DNA from: Nitrospira sp. SG-bin2 | Lineage (GTDB): Bacteria > Nitrospirota > Nitrospiria > Nitrospirales > Nitrospiraceae | Reading direction: 5' to 3' | NCBI GenBank assembly: GCA_002083405.1 | Contig: LVWT01000063.1 | Coordinates: 25,466-89,465, forward strand | DNA length: 64,000 bases | In this document: positions 34,133-44,090 of the stretch, in pieces | Position numbering within the stretch: the first letter of the stretch is position 1 | Layout: each line of letters starts with the position of its first letter | Notes under the pieces: generated by a model | What the model was told of the DNA's origin: nothing | The model's input: only the letters and a program-made list of their open reading frames with translations | The model's database searches: none | Translations under genes and position numbers: made by a program

Positions 34133-34268
34133 CTTTATACAATTGTGCCTCCCTTTGTCAAGGGAGATTCTCACCGCTTATGCTTCATGTCGGCACCTAG
34201 GTTCTCCTCTACCACCGAACGCGTTCCGACTTTGACTCATTATTTCCGGCTTGTTACTGTACCCCCGC

Positions 34269-35083
34269 ATGCGACAGGCAATCCCCCAACCCAGCGTGGG
34301 GCGCGTTCTTCACACTCCGGCTGATCTCCTCCCGCTCCGAAGACTCATCGCTCGGCTCGGCATCGTCCTGTTCCTGCTCTGTGGGGTCATTGCCATTCTG
34401 TGGTTCGATCGTGACGAACCGGTCGATCACCACGACGGTGACATCTCGTTCAGCGATGTGGTGTATTTACGATGATTACGATCACCACTGTGGGGTACGG
34501 AGACATTGCGCCTGTCACCCCTCGGGCCAGACTTATCGACGCCTTCATCGTGACGCCTGTACGCATAGCCGTCTGGCTGATGTTCTTGGGCACGGCCTAT
34601 CAACTCATCATTCGACGATAGATATATGGAGGACTACCGTATGGCGACGCTGAAGGCCGGTCTCCAAGGACACATTATCGTGTGCGGCTTCGGCAATACG
34701 GGAACTGCGACCGGGCGGGACGACGCGAGCGCTCTGATCCTTCTCACGGCACGGCATTTGAATCCGACGATTCGAATCATCGTCAGGGAGGCGCCAACAG
34801 CATCGTCGCTCCCGCCACGTTCGGTGGCTATGCTCTGGCCGCCGTCGTCGATCAGTCCCACATAGTCCAGTATTTGGAGGATTTGTTGACAGCCGGCGGG
34901 CGAGTCAATCTCCTCGAACGTCAGGTTCGAGAAGACGAGATCGGCAAGACTGCAGCTGATCTCAAGCCGGCGATCGTGCTCAGGATATATCGGGGCACGT
35001 TCGTCATCTCGATGACGGACGTGCAGGCTGAAACCCCGCTCCAGCGGGGAAACCTGCTGGTGATATTGAAACCTACGGCTTAG
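34269..35083 (+). pseudogene. Decayed RCK-domain potassium channel
   Basis: The plus strand encodes a two-helix K+ channel plus RCK domain in pieces. A first helix (LIARLGIVLFLLCGVIAIL) reads to SFSDVVYL, then a one-base deletion shifts frame. The selectivity filter ITTVGYGD and helix 2 end at a stop near 34620. A new ATG leads the Rossmann start HIIVCGFGNTG, from which most of the nucleotide fold is deleted. Another shift gives NSIVAPATFGGYALAAVV and the TrkA_C tail to 35083. At least three lesions; non-functional as a channel. Confidence 0.88.
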
Positions 35084-35140
35084 CAGATCGCCCCGTAGAC
35101 CTTCCTCGCCAAGCAGATGTCCTCGTACACCGCCCCAACT

Positions 35141-36064
35141 CTAGGTGGTTCTCGCGTCGGCTACATGCAGAACCGAGGGCTGGCCTCTTGCAGGCTCTCC
35201 CCAATGTATCGTTCGATGCGGGAATGGAATTTCGATCCCTTGGGCATCGAAAGCCTGCTTCAACCGCCGTCGATACTCCCGCCCGACGTTCCATTGTTCC
35301 AACGGTTTTGTCTTGATACGGATGCGGATGACGACGGCAGAGTCGGCAAAATTATCCACCCCCATAATCTCGATCGGTGACATAAACTTATCGCGAAAAT
35401 CCTGATCCTGCCGCAGGTCCTCGCCCACTTCCCGCATCACTCCGGCCACGCGGTCGGTATCCTCTCTGTAGGCAACTCCCATATCCAGCACGAAGGCCGA
35501 CCATTCCTTTGTCATGTTGGAAAGAGTTGTGATCGTCCCATTTGGAAATATGTGCACGCCCCCTGAGACATCACGCAACGTGATGGCCCGGAACGTAATG
35601 GACTCGACCAGACCGCCCGTACCATTGATGATCGCCACGTCGCCCAGCCTGATTTGATCTTCTAAGATGATGAAAAATCCGCTGATCAGGTCCCGTACGA
35701 GATTCTGTGCTCCGAAACCGACGGCCAGGCCGACGATCCCGGCGCCGGCAAGAATCGGACGGATATCCACTCCGATCTCCTCCAACGTCTCAATGATGAC
35801 CACCCCCCAGATCAGACTGACTACTACGGTGCGAAGAATACCCGTCAGCGTGGCCGCCCGCTTGCGGCTGGAATCTGAATCGACATCCGATAGTCTCCCC
35901 GTCCGCGCCACCAGGGATTCCAGCTGTTTCAACGCCGGCCCGAGAAATCGCATGCCCGCCAGCCCGAGGGCAAAGATCAGTGCAATCTTGGCGGCTGCTT
36001 TCCCGGCTGCCACACCGATTGAGATCAACCACGGAGTGAGCTCCGGTAAGGATAATGCGTCCAT
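35141..36064 (-). CDS. Mechanosensitive channel, MscS family
   Basis: A 307-aa protein with membrane helices at about 10-30, 75-100 and 105-135. The pore and beta domain read ILAGAGIVGLAVGFGAQNLVRDLISG, DQIRLGDVAIINGTGGLVESI and HIFPNGTITTLSNMT. The C-terminal FPHRTIHWGE strand is the usual end of the vestibule. GAGGAGGGG precedes the ATG at 36064. The third MscS-type channel in the window. Confidence 0.92.
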   Translation of the reverse strand: MDALSLPELTPWLISIGVAAGKAAAKIALIFALGLAGMRFLGPALKQLESLVARTGRLSDVDSDSSRKRAATLTGILRTVVVSLIWGVVIIETLEEIGVDIRPILAGAGIVGLAVGFGAQNLVRDLISGFFIILEDQIRLGDVAIINGTGGLVESITFRAITLRDVSGGVHIFPNGTITTLSNMTKEWSAFVLDMGVAYREDTDRVAGVMREVGEDLRQDQDFRDKFMSPIEIMGVDNFADSAVVIRIRIKTKPLEQWNVGREYRRRLKQAFDAQGIEIPFPHRTIHWGEPARGQPSVLHVADARTT

Positions 36065-36110
36065 GACTACCCCTCCTCTGAACGAGTTATGCACGAATCG
36101 ATAGGCCGCT

Positions 36111-37070
36111 TCAAAATTCCCGGATGATGCGGAACCCGACTTCCGGAAGAGCCAAACCCGTGGTGACGCGCACACCGGTCCCGCCTTGAATCATCCAGCG
36201 TTTGCCGACCTCGTAGTGCATCTGCGGCATGAACAGCAGAGACGCATCACCGCCGATGACCTGATTGAAATTGGTTTCAATGCCGGCCACCAGCCGATCG
36301 GTCACATTTGCGAAGAGCGTCGCGTTGCTCAGGAATTCGGTGCGGCGGTCTGGCACACGGCCCCCCAGTTCGGTCCGAGGTCCGACCATGCCGAAGAGGC
36401 TCCAGGTCTCGTTGAATCGAAGGCCGGCCAAATAAAGAAACGTGGTGGTCCAGACCCTCGGATCGAGGTCGTATTGCACGATCACTTGCGTGCCATGAAT
36501 GAACCGGTGATGGAATCCGGTGCCGAATGTGGCTTGACCACCGGCCTTAAGCGCCTCCACACGTTCATTTTCCATGGGAAGCTCGAATTCAATTCCCAGA
36601 CCGTCGTGTATGGCATACTCGATCTCCGGAGCCCACTCGAAACCTTGCGTATCCGGACTACGCCGGACAAATCCCAGCGGATCCGGCGCACCATCGACCG
36701 CCCGGCTTTTCCGCCGCAACGGAATCTTGCCCAGCACGTTGACTTCTCCTTCCCCACGCTTCGCGCCCAATGGACGCATGAGGTCGAACACCATCGGCTC
36801 GGGAATACGGGGACCCCGCTCTTCACCAGACACCCGTTCGATCGTCTCCGAGTCGGAAGCGATATCGCTCTTGAAGTGGCCACGCACTGCCTGGGCCAGA
36901 TCCTCTCCCCACAGTTCCATCGGAGGGATATTCATCGACGGAAGCGCCGGCGAGAACATCCATGGAGCCGCTTCCGGGCCATGCACGTCTGCTCCGAGCA
37001 CGCTACCGTAGACACTCACGACCGACGCCAGGATCACGGTGACCACCACTTTTCGTCCGTATTCCCGCAC
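36111..37070 (-). CDS. Exported beta-rich protein, probable outer-membrane protein
   Basis: A 319-aa protein. The GTG at 37070 is chosen because AAGGAAAGG lies just upstream and it yields a clean signal peptide (REYGRKVVVTVILASVVSVYG). The mature part alternates hydrophobic and polar residues (TTTFLYLAGLRFNETWSLFGMVG, LFANVTDRLVAGIETNFN) and ends in Phe (GFRIIREF), typical of beta-barrel outer-membrane proteins. No family recognised. It lies between the symporter and MscS genes on the same strand. Confidence 0.72.
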   Translation of the reverse strand: MREYGRKVVVTVILASVVSVYGSVLGADVHGPEAAPWMFSPALPSMNIPPMELWGEDLAQAVRGHFKSDIASDSETIERVSGEERGPRIPEPMVFDLMRPLGAKRGEGEVNVLGKIPLRRKSRAVDGAPDPLGFVRRSPDTQGFEWAPEIEYAIHDGLGIEFELPMENERVEALKAGGQATFGTGFHHRFIHGTQVIVQYDLDPRVWTTTFLYLAGLRFNETWSLFGMVGPRTELGGRVPDRRTEFLSNATLFANVTDRLVAGIETNFNQVIGGDASLLFMPQMHYEVGKRWMIQGGTGVRVTTGLALPEVGFRIIREF

Positions 37071-37191
37071 GCCTTTCCTTGATCCCGACGGTATGCCGAA
37101 CCACCCCCACCGTTGCCCGAAAAAGGACGCTCGCATCGTTTGACCGCAACCGAGGAAATCCAGTTGTGCCCTCACACGCTTCGAGGGCCAC

Positions 37192-39123
37192 TCACGACGT
37201 TGCATCGCACGCGGCCGGCTCTCTCGGCGGGTGAAACAGGTATGAGACCCAGACAGGACACAAGAGTACCCCCGCCATCAACAATCCGCCGATCCAGGCT
37301 TCTTTCCAGGGAAACCACGCCGGCGGGGGACTGTCGATCAACCAGGAGCCGAAACCGGTAAGTAAGCTGAACACCGAGGCTGTACCCGCCACCGTGATCG
37401 CTAACCCTTGCCCAAGGCGATTGACGCTATTACGGCCGTGTTCACCCGTCAGTCTGGCAACCGGCGCCCAGAATCCAGGAGGGTGGACTTTGACATAGAA
37501 ACCGCGGAGCCCGGGCATCGGTTCCGGACTGGTCGCCACGGAGACGACCACTGCCGCAAGAGTGGAAACGGCTGCAACCGTCAGGATCCGCACTGCGTCA
37601 TGATCATCCGAAACAGTCATCAGAAGGATCGGCGCCAAACCCGCCGACATAGCGATGGACGCCAATTCCCCCCAGGCCGTCATGCGCCACCAGAGCCAGC
37701 GCAGCACGAGCGCCGGGCCTAGGCCCGCCCCGAGCAATAAGCTGATCCGCCATGCGCCCTGTAATGAAGACAGCATCGTCACGATGGCCAGGGCTCCCGC
37801 CAACGTGCCCACATTCGACAGGCGGGCTACCCACACCAGCTCACGGCCGGAAGGTGAGCGCCGCAAAACGCTTCCGCAGAGGAATCGGTTGTATAGGTCG
37901 TTCGCCCAATAGGAGGCTCCCCAGTTGAGTTGAGTGTCGACGGTTGATGCGAACGCGGCCAGCATGCCCGTGAGCAGAAGGCCTTTGAATCCTGTGGGGA
38001 GTGTTTCGGCAATGCCGCGGACGAAGGTGAATTCGCGATCGGCGATCATCGCATCGGCAGGCAACCCCGGATCAGGAGGAAAGAGCACCAACAATCCCAG
38101 TCCGAGCGGAAGCCAGATCAAACTCCTCACCAATATCTGAACGACGGTGAACGTGACGGCGGCCTGCGTGGCATCGTGATCGGACCGGCAGGCCATGGTG
38201 CGCTGCGCAAGGTAGCCTGTTCCATCCGAGTTCATCTGCAGCAGCCATTGCAAACCGAACACAACGATCAGCGCCGCCGATACATCCTTCGCATGAGACG
38301 GCGTAAACGCAAGCAGCTGGTCGGCCGTAAGCGATCCGGTCTCTCCCGAGGAAAATCTGACATGGATCTGACGAAGAACTTCATTCCATCCTCCGGAACT
38401 CTCCACGACGTACCAGGCGAAAACTCCGGTGGCGCCCAGGGCCAAGAACAATTGAACCACGTCGGTCGCGACCACGCTGCGCAACCCGCCGGTCGTCGAA
38501 TAGAACAGGGTGACAAGGAGAATCAGTCCGATGGAAATCATATTGTCCGTGGACCGCACCCAGATATCCTGTCCCGCTTGTCCTCCGGCTGTGAACGATA
38601 CCCCGGCCCATTTCACCGCAGAGGAGAGCGCGGTAAACAAGCTATCCGGCAGCCAGTCATGCCAGAGTAGGAAGGGCTCCGCGATACGTGTCGCCGCAAG
38701 CAGGACCATGGCCAACACCGTCCAGTTCACGATCGTTCCCAAATAGATCGCCTTCACAAGACGCAACGGGACCGCCCCTGAAGAGCTGTACCGGATCTCC
38801 GTGAACTCTGCGTCCGTCAACACCCCGGCGCGCCGCCAGCAGGCAGCCAGCACAAATCCCATGAACAGAAATGCCACGGCATAGATCCACAACCGCCAGA
38901 GAGCGAATACCCCGGATGTGGCGATGAGTCCTGTGACGAGAAGAGGCGTGTCGGCTGCGAATTGAGTGGCCGCCATGCTGACGCCCGCCCGCCAGCCGCT
39001 GAGTGAACGCCCGGCCAAAAAGTACTCCTCCAGACTCCGGGACGAGATTTTGCGGGACCGGAGTCCAGCCATGATCGCATACAACAGAAAGAGCAGGACA
39101 AGGGTTCCGTCGATCCAAGTCAC
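37192..39123 (-). CDS. Sodium:solute symporter (SSS) family protein
   Basis: A 643-aa integral membrane protein with about 13-14 helices. SSS features include RSLEEYFLAGRSLSGWRAGVSMAAT near the N-terminus, TVDTQLNWGASYWANDLYNRFL in the middle, and YSTTGGLRSVVATDVVQLF. It couples Na+ entry to solute uptake; the substrate is unknown. The GTG at 39123 is preferred because GAGGGA precedes it and it starts directly with the first helix. Confidence 0.9.
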   Translation of the reverse strand: MTWIDGTLVLLFLLYAIMAGLRSRKISSRSLEEYFLAGRSLSGWRAGVSMAATQFAADTPLLVTGLIATSGVFALWRLWIYAVAFLFMGFVLAACWRRAGVLTDAEFTEIRYSSSGAVPLRLVKAIYLGTIVNWTVLAMVLLAATRIAEPFLLWHDWLPDSLFTALSSAVKWAGVSFTAGGQAGQDIWVRSTDNMISIGLILLVTLFYSTTGGLRSVVATDVVQLFLALGATGVFAWYVVESSGGWNEVLRQIHVRFSSGETGSLTADQLLAFTPSHAKDVSAALIVVFGLQWLLQMNSDGTGYLAQRTMACRSDHDATQAAVTFTVVQILVRSLIWLPLGLGLLVLFPPDPGLPADAMIADREFTFVRGIAETLPTGFKGLLLTGMLAAFASTVDTQLNWGASYWANDLYNRFLCGSVLRRSPSGRELVWVARLSNVGTLAGALAIVTMLSSLQGAWRISLLLGAGLGPALVLRWLWWRMTAWGELASIAMSAGLAPILLMTVSDDHDAVRILTVAAVSTLAAVVVSVATSPEPMPGLRGFYVKVHPPGFWAPVARLTGEHGRNSVNRLGQGLAITVAGTASVFSLLTGFGSWLIDSPPPAWFPWKEAWIGGLLMAGVLLCPVWVSYLFHPPREPAACDATS

Positions 39124-39235
39124 GAGTCCCTCACCGCACCTGAGTCGTGCGTGTGCCCGTCGGCTTGCCACGCTCGGATACATGCCCTCGCCTCGCTGGA
39201 TCGACAGATCCAGGCAGGAATCTCACGAAGACCAT

Positions 39236-39463
39236 CGCAGAAGGAATCGCCGTGATAAAACCCCCAGAGTTGATGCCGCCGCATGAATCGTGACCCTTGT
39301 GCACGACGGACAGGGATCGGCCTGGAGTGTGCCGGGAAAACCCGAGGGACGGATCGACGCCCTCCTTCGGCAGAGAGAAGCGGCCGTCGCGCGCAGCCTT
39401 GACGGCATGACCCTGCGCTCGCTGGTTGAGCTGCAAGAACAGGCCGGCCCGCCTGATTCATGA
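39236..39463 (+). pseudogene. Stray C-terminal fragment of a yihY-like gene
   Basis: Plus-strand pieces IAVIKPPELMPPHE, then after a one-base deletion VTLVHDGQG, GKPEGRIDALLRQREAAVAR and LDGMTLRSLVELQEQ, ending in TGA. These align with the last ~75 residues of the intact YihY protein at 25764-27251. The rest of the gene is gone. It lies between the convergent-looking ends of nhaD and the symporter's upstream region. Confidence 0.9.
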
Positions 39464-39553
39464 CGATTCGCGGCGAAATCTCCGGGACGCGTCGCAAGAG
39501 TGGCGCAAAGGGGACTCTCGGCTGGCGAGTGACGCCCAAGACATTCGTTCCAA

Positions 39554-40909
39554 TTATGAGCCAAACAACGCGCCGTTCATCGCGAAATGAACGGCGATGC
39601 TCGCGGCGTAACCCAAGGCAATCGCCCAGATCCATTTCAAATGGGCAGAGAACGTATAGATCCCCCGTGCCTGCCCCATGAGGGCCACGCCCGCTGCCGA
39701 CCCGATGGACAACAGCGATCCGCCGACACCGGCCGTCAACGTCACCAACAGCCATTGGCCAAGACTCATATCCGGGTTCATGCTCAACACGGCAAACATG
39801 ACGGGGATGTTGTCGACGACCGCTGAGAGAATCCCGACAAGGATGTTCGCAGTTGTAGCTCCCAAATCCTTGTAGAGAACATCAGAGAGTGCGGCCAAGT
39901 ACCCCAAGGCGCCGAGCCCGCCGACGCAGAGCATAATGCCGTAAAAAAACATCAGCGTGTCCCATTCCACACGCTTCATGCTGATGAATACATCGAACGG
40001 CTTGGCCGCTGGCTTGAACTCTACGCCCATACTCACCGAGCCATCAAACGCGGGGACTTCCACCCACTCGTTCAGTTCCTTGCGCCGGAGAAAATACCCA
40101 TAGGATTTCAGCGCGCCTAATCCGGTCATCATGCCGAGAAACGGGGGAATTTCAAGAACATGATGCAGCAGCACCGTTCCAGCGATGGTGAACAGAAACA
40201 GCATCACAACGACATAGCCTCCGTGCTTGACCCGTACGGATTCTGTTCTGCTTGACGGCTTCTCGTACGGAATAGTCAGGGACATCAGGGCTGCCGGTAC
40301 GAGCCAGTTGATGAGAGAAGGGATGAACAGCGAAAGAAAATCGCCGAAACGAACCACGCCTTTCTGCCAGACCATGAGAGTTGTGATATCGCCGAAGGGA
40401 CTGAATGCACCCCCCGCGTTGGCCGCCACCACCACATTGATACAGGCCACGCTGATGAATCGGCCGTTGCCGGCTCCCATGGCCATGACCACAGCTCCCA
40501 TCACCAGCGCCGTCGTCAGATTGTCCGCAACAGGGGAAATGAAGAACGCGAGAATACCGGTCAACCAGAAAACAGCGCGCAAGGACAGGCCTAACGACAC
40601 GAGGCCTGTCCGCAGCCCCGAAAAGATGTTCCGTTCCGCCATTGTATTGATGAACGTCATGGCGGAGAGCAAGAACAGCATCAACTCGGCATATTCCAGG
40701 AGATTATGGCGCAGGATCTCGGCGACGAGATGGGATTGATGTTGAGAGGCATACGCGATGGCCGTCAACATCCAGATCACGCCTGCGGCCACCATGACAG
40801 GCTTCGATTTTCTGAGATGAAGACTTTCTTCGACAATCACCAGAATATAGGCGGCCAGAAACACTGCGAACGCCGTATAGCCTATCCAATGATCCGCAAA
40901 ACTCACCAT
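39554..40909 (-). CDS. nhaD: NhaD-type Na+/H+ antiporter
   Basis: A 451-aa membrane protein of the NhaD family (~12 helices). Characteristic segments are LFLLSAMTFINTMAERNIF, FFISPVADNLTTALVMG, ANAGGAFSPFGDITTLMVW and, in the second half, LSAVVDNIPVMFAVLSM and GGSLLSIGSAAGVALMG. It expels Na+ (or Li+) in exchange for protons, relevant to salt stress. It stands just downstream of the trehalose genes on the same strand. Confidence 0.93.
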   Translation of the reverse strand: MVSFADHWIGYTAFAVFLAAYILVIVEESLHLRKSKPVMVAAGVIWMLTAIAYASQHQSHLVAEILRHNLLEYAELMLFLLSAMTFINTMAERNIFSGLRTGLVSLGLSLRAVFWLTGILAFFISPVADNLTTALVMGAVVMAMGAGNGRFISVACINVVVAANAGGAFSPFGDITTLMVWQKGVVRFGDFLSLFIPSLINWLVPAALMSLTIPYEKPSSRTESVRVKHGGYVVVMLFLFTIAGTVLLHHVLEIPPFLGMMTGLGALKSYGYFLRRKELNEWVEVPAFDGSVSMGVEFKPAAKPFDVFISMKRVEWDTLMFFYGIMLCVGGLGALGYLAALSDVLYKDLGATTANILVGILSAVVDNIPVMFAVLSMNPDMSLGQWLLVTLTAGVGGSLLSIGSAAGVALMGQARGIYTFSAHLKWIWAIALGYAASIAVHFAMNGALFGS

Positions 40910-40968
40910 CGTGCCCCTTTACCCTCCCTGGCATAGCAGCAGACGCGCTTAGGATTGAATCATGCGGG

Positions 40969-41796
40969 CTAACGTTCACCGGCAGGCTTTTGAGAAAGAC
41001 CGCCCGGCTGTTTGCGCCGATCGGGGAATTCCGGTGTACGGTCGATGCGATGGACCAGAAAGCGGATCACTTCTTCTATCTCACTCTGATGCTTGAGGTA
41101 ATACTGCGCCTGCGATTCGGTCTGGTATCCGACCCGCACCCCCATGATGAGCCCTTCCGTCAGTCCGAAAACATCCTCGTCCGTCTCATCGTCGCCGATG
41201 AAGAACAGGCCTGTGCGCCGCAGATGAAGCATGAGGGAACGCGCCGCTTCCCCTTTTCTCGTACTCCCCTGAGGCATGGCATTCACCGACGCTTTTCCAC
41301 AGATCAGCTGCGGCGCCGGCGTCAGTCGATTGAGCAGAAGGATCAGCGCAGCCTGAAACCCGTTGGACTCATCGATCCCGCGATAATGGAAAGTGAGAGT
41401 GTAGCGTTTGGCTTCGACCTCGATACCGGCAACTTTGAGCGGCTGGGCGAGGTCCGTCTCCACTTGCTTCATCCATCCAAGGCAGACCTGCTCCGCCACA
41501 CTCAGCGTGGCAGCCGGGGTCAGCGGACTCTCCAGCCCATGATTCCCGATCAGATACGGAACCGCTCCGTTCACCCTCGGCGTCAAATCACTGAGCGCGC
41601 GTCCCGACACGATGGCGCAGGACGCGCGCGCAGCAAGTTCACGTAACCATTCGTGCATGGACGGAGACAATTTGACACCTTCTCGGTCCGGCGAAATCTT
41701 CGCCAATGTCCCGTCGAAATCGAAGGCATACAGGACGGGGCGGCTCGCAACCGTCCTCAGAGCTTGGCGTCCCTCATCCGACAGAAGATAGATCAT
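40969..41796 (-). CDS. otsB: Trehalose-6-phosphate phosphatase
   Basis: A 275-aa HAD-superfamily phosphatase. Motif I is YAFDFDGTLAKI (nucleophile and acid Asp), motif II CAIVSGRALSDL, and motif IV FFIGDDETDEDVFG; the cap contains IGNHGLE and KRYTLTFHYR. It dephosphorylates trehalose 6-phosphate to trehalose. The ATG overlaps the otsA stop (ATGA), so the enzymes are made together. Confidence 0.93.
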   Translation of the reverse strand: MIYLLSDEGRQALRTVASRPVLYAFDFDGTLAKISPDREGVKLSPSMHEWLRELAARASCAIVSGRALSDLTPRVNGAVPYLIGNHGLESPLTPAATLSVAEQVCLGWMKQVETDLAQPLKVAGIEVEAKRYTLTFHYRGIDESNGFQAALILLLNRLTPAPQLICGKASVNAMPQGSTRKGEAARSLMLHLRRTGLFFIGDDETDEDVFGLTEGLIMGVRVGYQTESQAQYYLKHQSEIEEVIRFLVHRIDRTPEFPDRRKQPGGLSQKPAGER

Positions 41797-44042
41797 GCTT
41801 GTCCCCCTGTGATGGTTTGAGGGTCCCGTCCGCCCATTTGACGGACAAGCCGGGCGCGCTGCCGCATGCGGGCCGCGTCCATCAACATCCGGCCGGCCCA
41901 CCGATAGACGTTGAACTCCTGCACGATGCCGCGCATGCTCCGCATCCGGGCGCGCTGCTCGGTGCCGGGCATGGTCAACGCCAGATGCATGGCTGCGGCG
42001 CATTGATCGATGTTATAGGGGTTCACCACGAGCGCCTCGACCAACTCGGTCGCCGCACCGGTGAACTGGCTCAGAATCAGCACGCCTTGTTCGTCGTCCC
42101 TCGCGGCGACGAATTCTTTGGCCACCAGATTCATGCCGTCGTGGAGGCTGCTCACGACACAGAAATCGGCCGCGCGATAATAGGTGGCGATCTCCTGCAA
42201 ATCATGATGTTCCATCTTCAAGTGGATGGGCCGGTAGCCCTCTCTGCCGAACCGCCGGTTGATGCGATCGGCCGACGCCTGGACCTGTTGCGCCAAATGC
42301 TGATACTCGTCGATTTTTGAACGGCTGGGCGCCGCCAGTTGCAGGAATGAGAACCTCCCGATCCACTCCGGTTGCAGCTCCAGCAACCGCTCGACCGCCA
42401 GAAACCGCTCAAGGATGCCCTTGGTGTAGTCCAACCGCTCGACGCCGACACCGACATGATGCGTATGCGGCAGACCATGGGTCGCGCGGATGTGCGTTCG
42501 GCACGTCGGGACGGGAGCTGCGTGGGACAGCACCCGGTTGGGCCAATCGATCGAAATCGGGTAGTGGTTCACCGCCGTCAATTTGCCGCCGTATGAAATG
42601 GTGGAACTGTCCCGATCGATTCTCGTTTCCAATGAGCGGTCCACGGTATCGATGAAGTTGCTGCAATGGAATCGAGTGTGAAATCCGAGAATGCTGCTCC
42701 CCAAGAGGCCTTCAAGAATTTCGCGATACCAGGGGCAGATGGCATACCGCTCAGGATTGGGCCAAGGGATATGCCAGAACGTGATGATCGTGGCATGCGG
42801 CAGATGATCCCGCACCATTTTCGGCACGAGCGCGAGATGATAGTCCTGCACCAACACAACCGGGTTGTCCGTCTTGGCTTCTTCGACGATCGCCATCGCA
42901 AACCGTTCATTGATGTCTTTATACAGCTGCCAATCCGAGGAGCGGAAGATCGGACGAACATGGGCCAGATGGCACAGCGGCCACAGACCTTCGTTGGAAA
43001 ACCCGTAGTAGTATCCCTCCTCTTCCTCCGGCGACATCCAGATGCGTCGAATCTCATAGGCGGGGTCTTCCGGCGGAACCCGTACATGCCCGCGCGTATC
43101 GACCACCTCCCGGTCTCCGCTGCCGCTGCCATGCGCGATCCACACGCCTGAGCAGGCTCGCATGATCGGCTCGAGCGCCGTGACGACGCCGCTGGCCGGC
43201 ACCTGCACGTCGATCCGCTCGTCGCGCCGGATATGGATATACGGTTCTCGATTCGACACGATCAGCACCTCATCACCGGCCAGATGATCGCGTAGGATCG
43301 TCTTGAGCGTGGCCGGCTTCCAGCTCATCTGGTTCTCATCGCGCATGCGCTTGTCCGATTGAAGCTCATGGATCATGGCGCGCAGATCCTGCGCGACGGG
43401 CTGCAACTCGGGCTTTTGCTCCTGATCTCTGATCAATCCGATCAAACCTTCGCCTCTGAGCATGCCCCGCACACCCGCCACCCAGCCGCGCCAACTCAAA
43501 TGGGCGACCAGCACAGTGACAAGCGAGCTGACTGCGCCGATGGTCACAAAAAGATAGAACAGATACCACTTCGTGGCGCTGCTGCGACGCTCAACCCAAC
43601 TCATGTCGTGGAGAAGTACCAGCCGTCCCAATGAACGACTTCCGGCTTCCAGCCCGACGGCGGCGACATGAACGGCGCCTTGCTCCAGCCGAACAACAGC
43701 CGTCGGACCGCTTTTGACTGCGGCAGCCTCTTCGCAGGTCACTGATTCAGGGTACGTCTGTGTCTTGTAGATGAGCTGGTTGTTAACATCGCAGAATCCG
43801 ATGGCGAAAAGCCGTTCGTCCTGGATGATCCGTTGAAAGTACGTCTGCAATTTCGCTTTGGAGTTCGAAACGATCAGCTCGGTCAGAGGCCCCTCCATGG
43901 TTCCAGCCACCAGCTGGACGCGAATCTCGATGTCCCGGACAAACCATTTCAGCGTGAGAGTGTCGACGAGGGGGATGACCGCATAGGCCAGGGAGGCCAG
44001 GACCAGCAACAGCGGCAACAAGAATCGAAGCGACAAACGCAT
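41793..44042 (-). CDS. otsA: Membrane-sensor / trehalose-6-phosphate synthase fusion
   Basis: A 749-aa protein about 280 residues longer than ordinary OtsA. Residues about 1-25 and 160-185 are membrane helices bracketing a periplasmic domain (FVRDIEIRVQLVAGTME... FAIGFCDVNNQLIYKT). A HAMP-like linker (LQPVAQDLRAMIHELQSDK) follows, then a complete GT20 catalytic domain: VSNREPYIH, VQDYHLALVPKMVR, GFHTRFHCSNF, VGVERLDYTKG and SLHDGMNLVAKEF. It makes trehalose 6-phosphate from UDP-glucose and glucose 6-phosphate. GAGAGGTGAT precedes the ATG. A glucosylglycerol-phosphate-synthase activity is the alternative. Confidence 0.9.
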   Translation of the reverse strand: MRLSLRFLLPLLLVLASLAYAVIPLVDTLTLKWFVRDIEIRVQLVAGTMEGPLTELIVSNSKAKLQTYFQRIIQDERLFAIGFCDVNNQLIYKTQTYPESVTCEEAAAVKSGPTAVVRLEQGAVHVAAVGLEAGSRSLGRLVLLHDMSWVERRSSATKWYLFYLFVTIGAVSSLVTVLVAHLSWRGWVAGVRGMLRGEGLIGLIRDQEQKPELQPVAQDLRAMIHELQSDKRMRDENQMSWKPATLKTILRDHLAGDEVLIVSNREPYIHIRRDERIDVQVPASGVVTALEPIMRACSGVWIAHGSGSGDREVVDTRGHVRVPPEDPAYEIRRIWMSPEEEEGYYYGFSNEGLWPLCHLAHVRPIFRSSDWQLYKDINERFAMAIVEEAKTDNPVVLVQDYHLALVPKMVRDHLPHATIITFWHIPWPNPERYAICPWYREILEGLLGSSILGFHTRFHCSNFIDTVDRSLETRIDRDSSTISYGGKLTAVNHYPISIDWPNRVLSHAAPVPTCRTHIRATHGLPHTHHVGVGVERLDYTKGILERFLAVERLLELQPEWIGRFSFLQLAAPSRSKIDEYQHLAQQVQASADRINRRFGREGYRPIHLKMEHHDLQEIATYYRAADFCVVSSLHDGMNLVAKEFVAARDDEQGVLILSQFTGAATELVEALVVNPYNIDQCAAAMHLALTMPGTEQRARMRSMRGIVQEFNVYRWAGRMLMDAARMRQRARLVRQMGGRDPQTITGGQA

Positions 44043-44090
44043 ACATCACCTCTCATTTACATCGGCCGGAAAATCGCCTATGGTACACGC

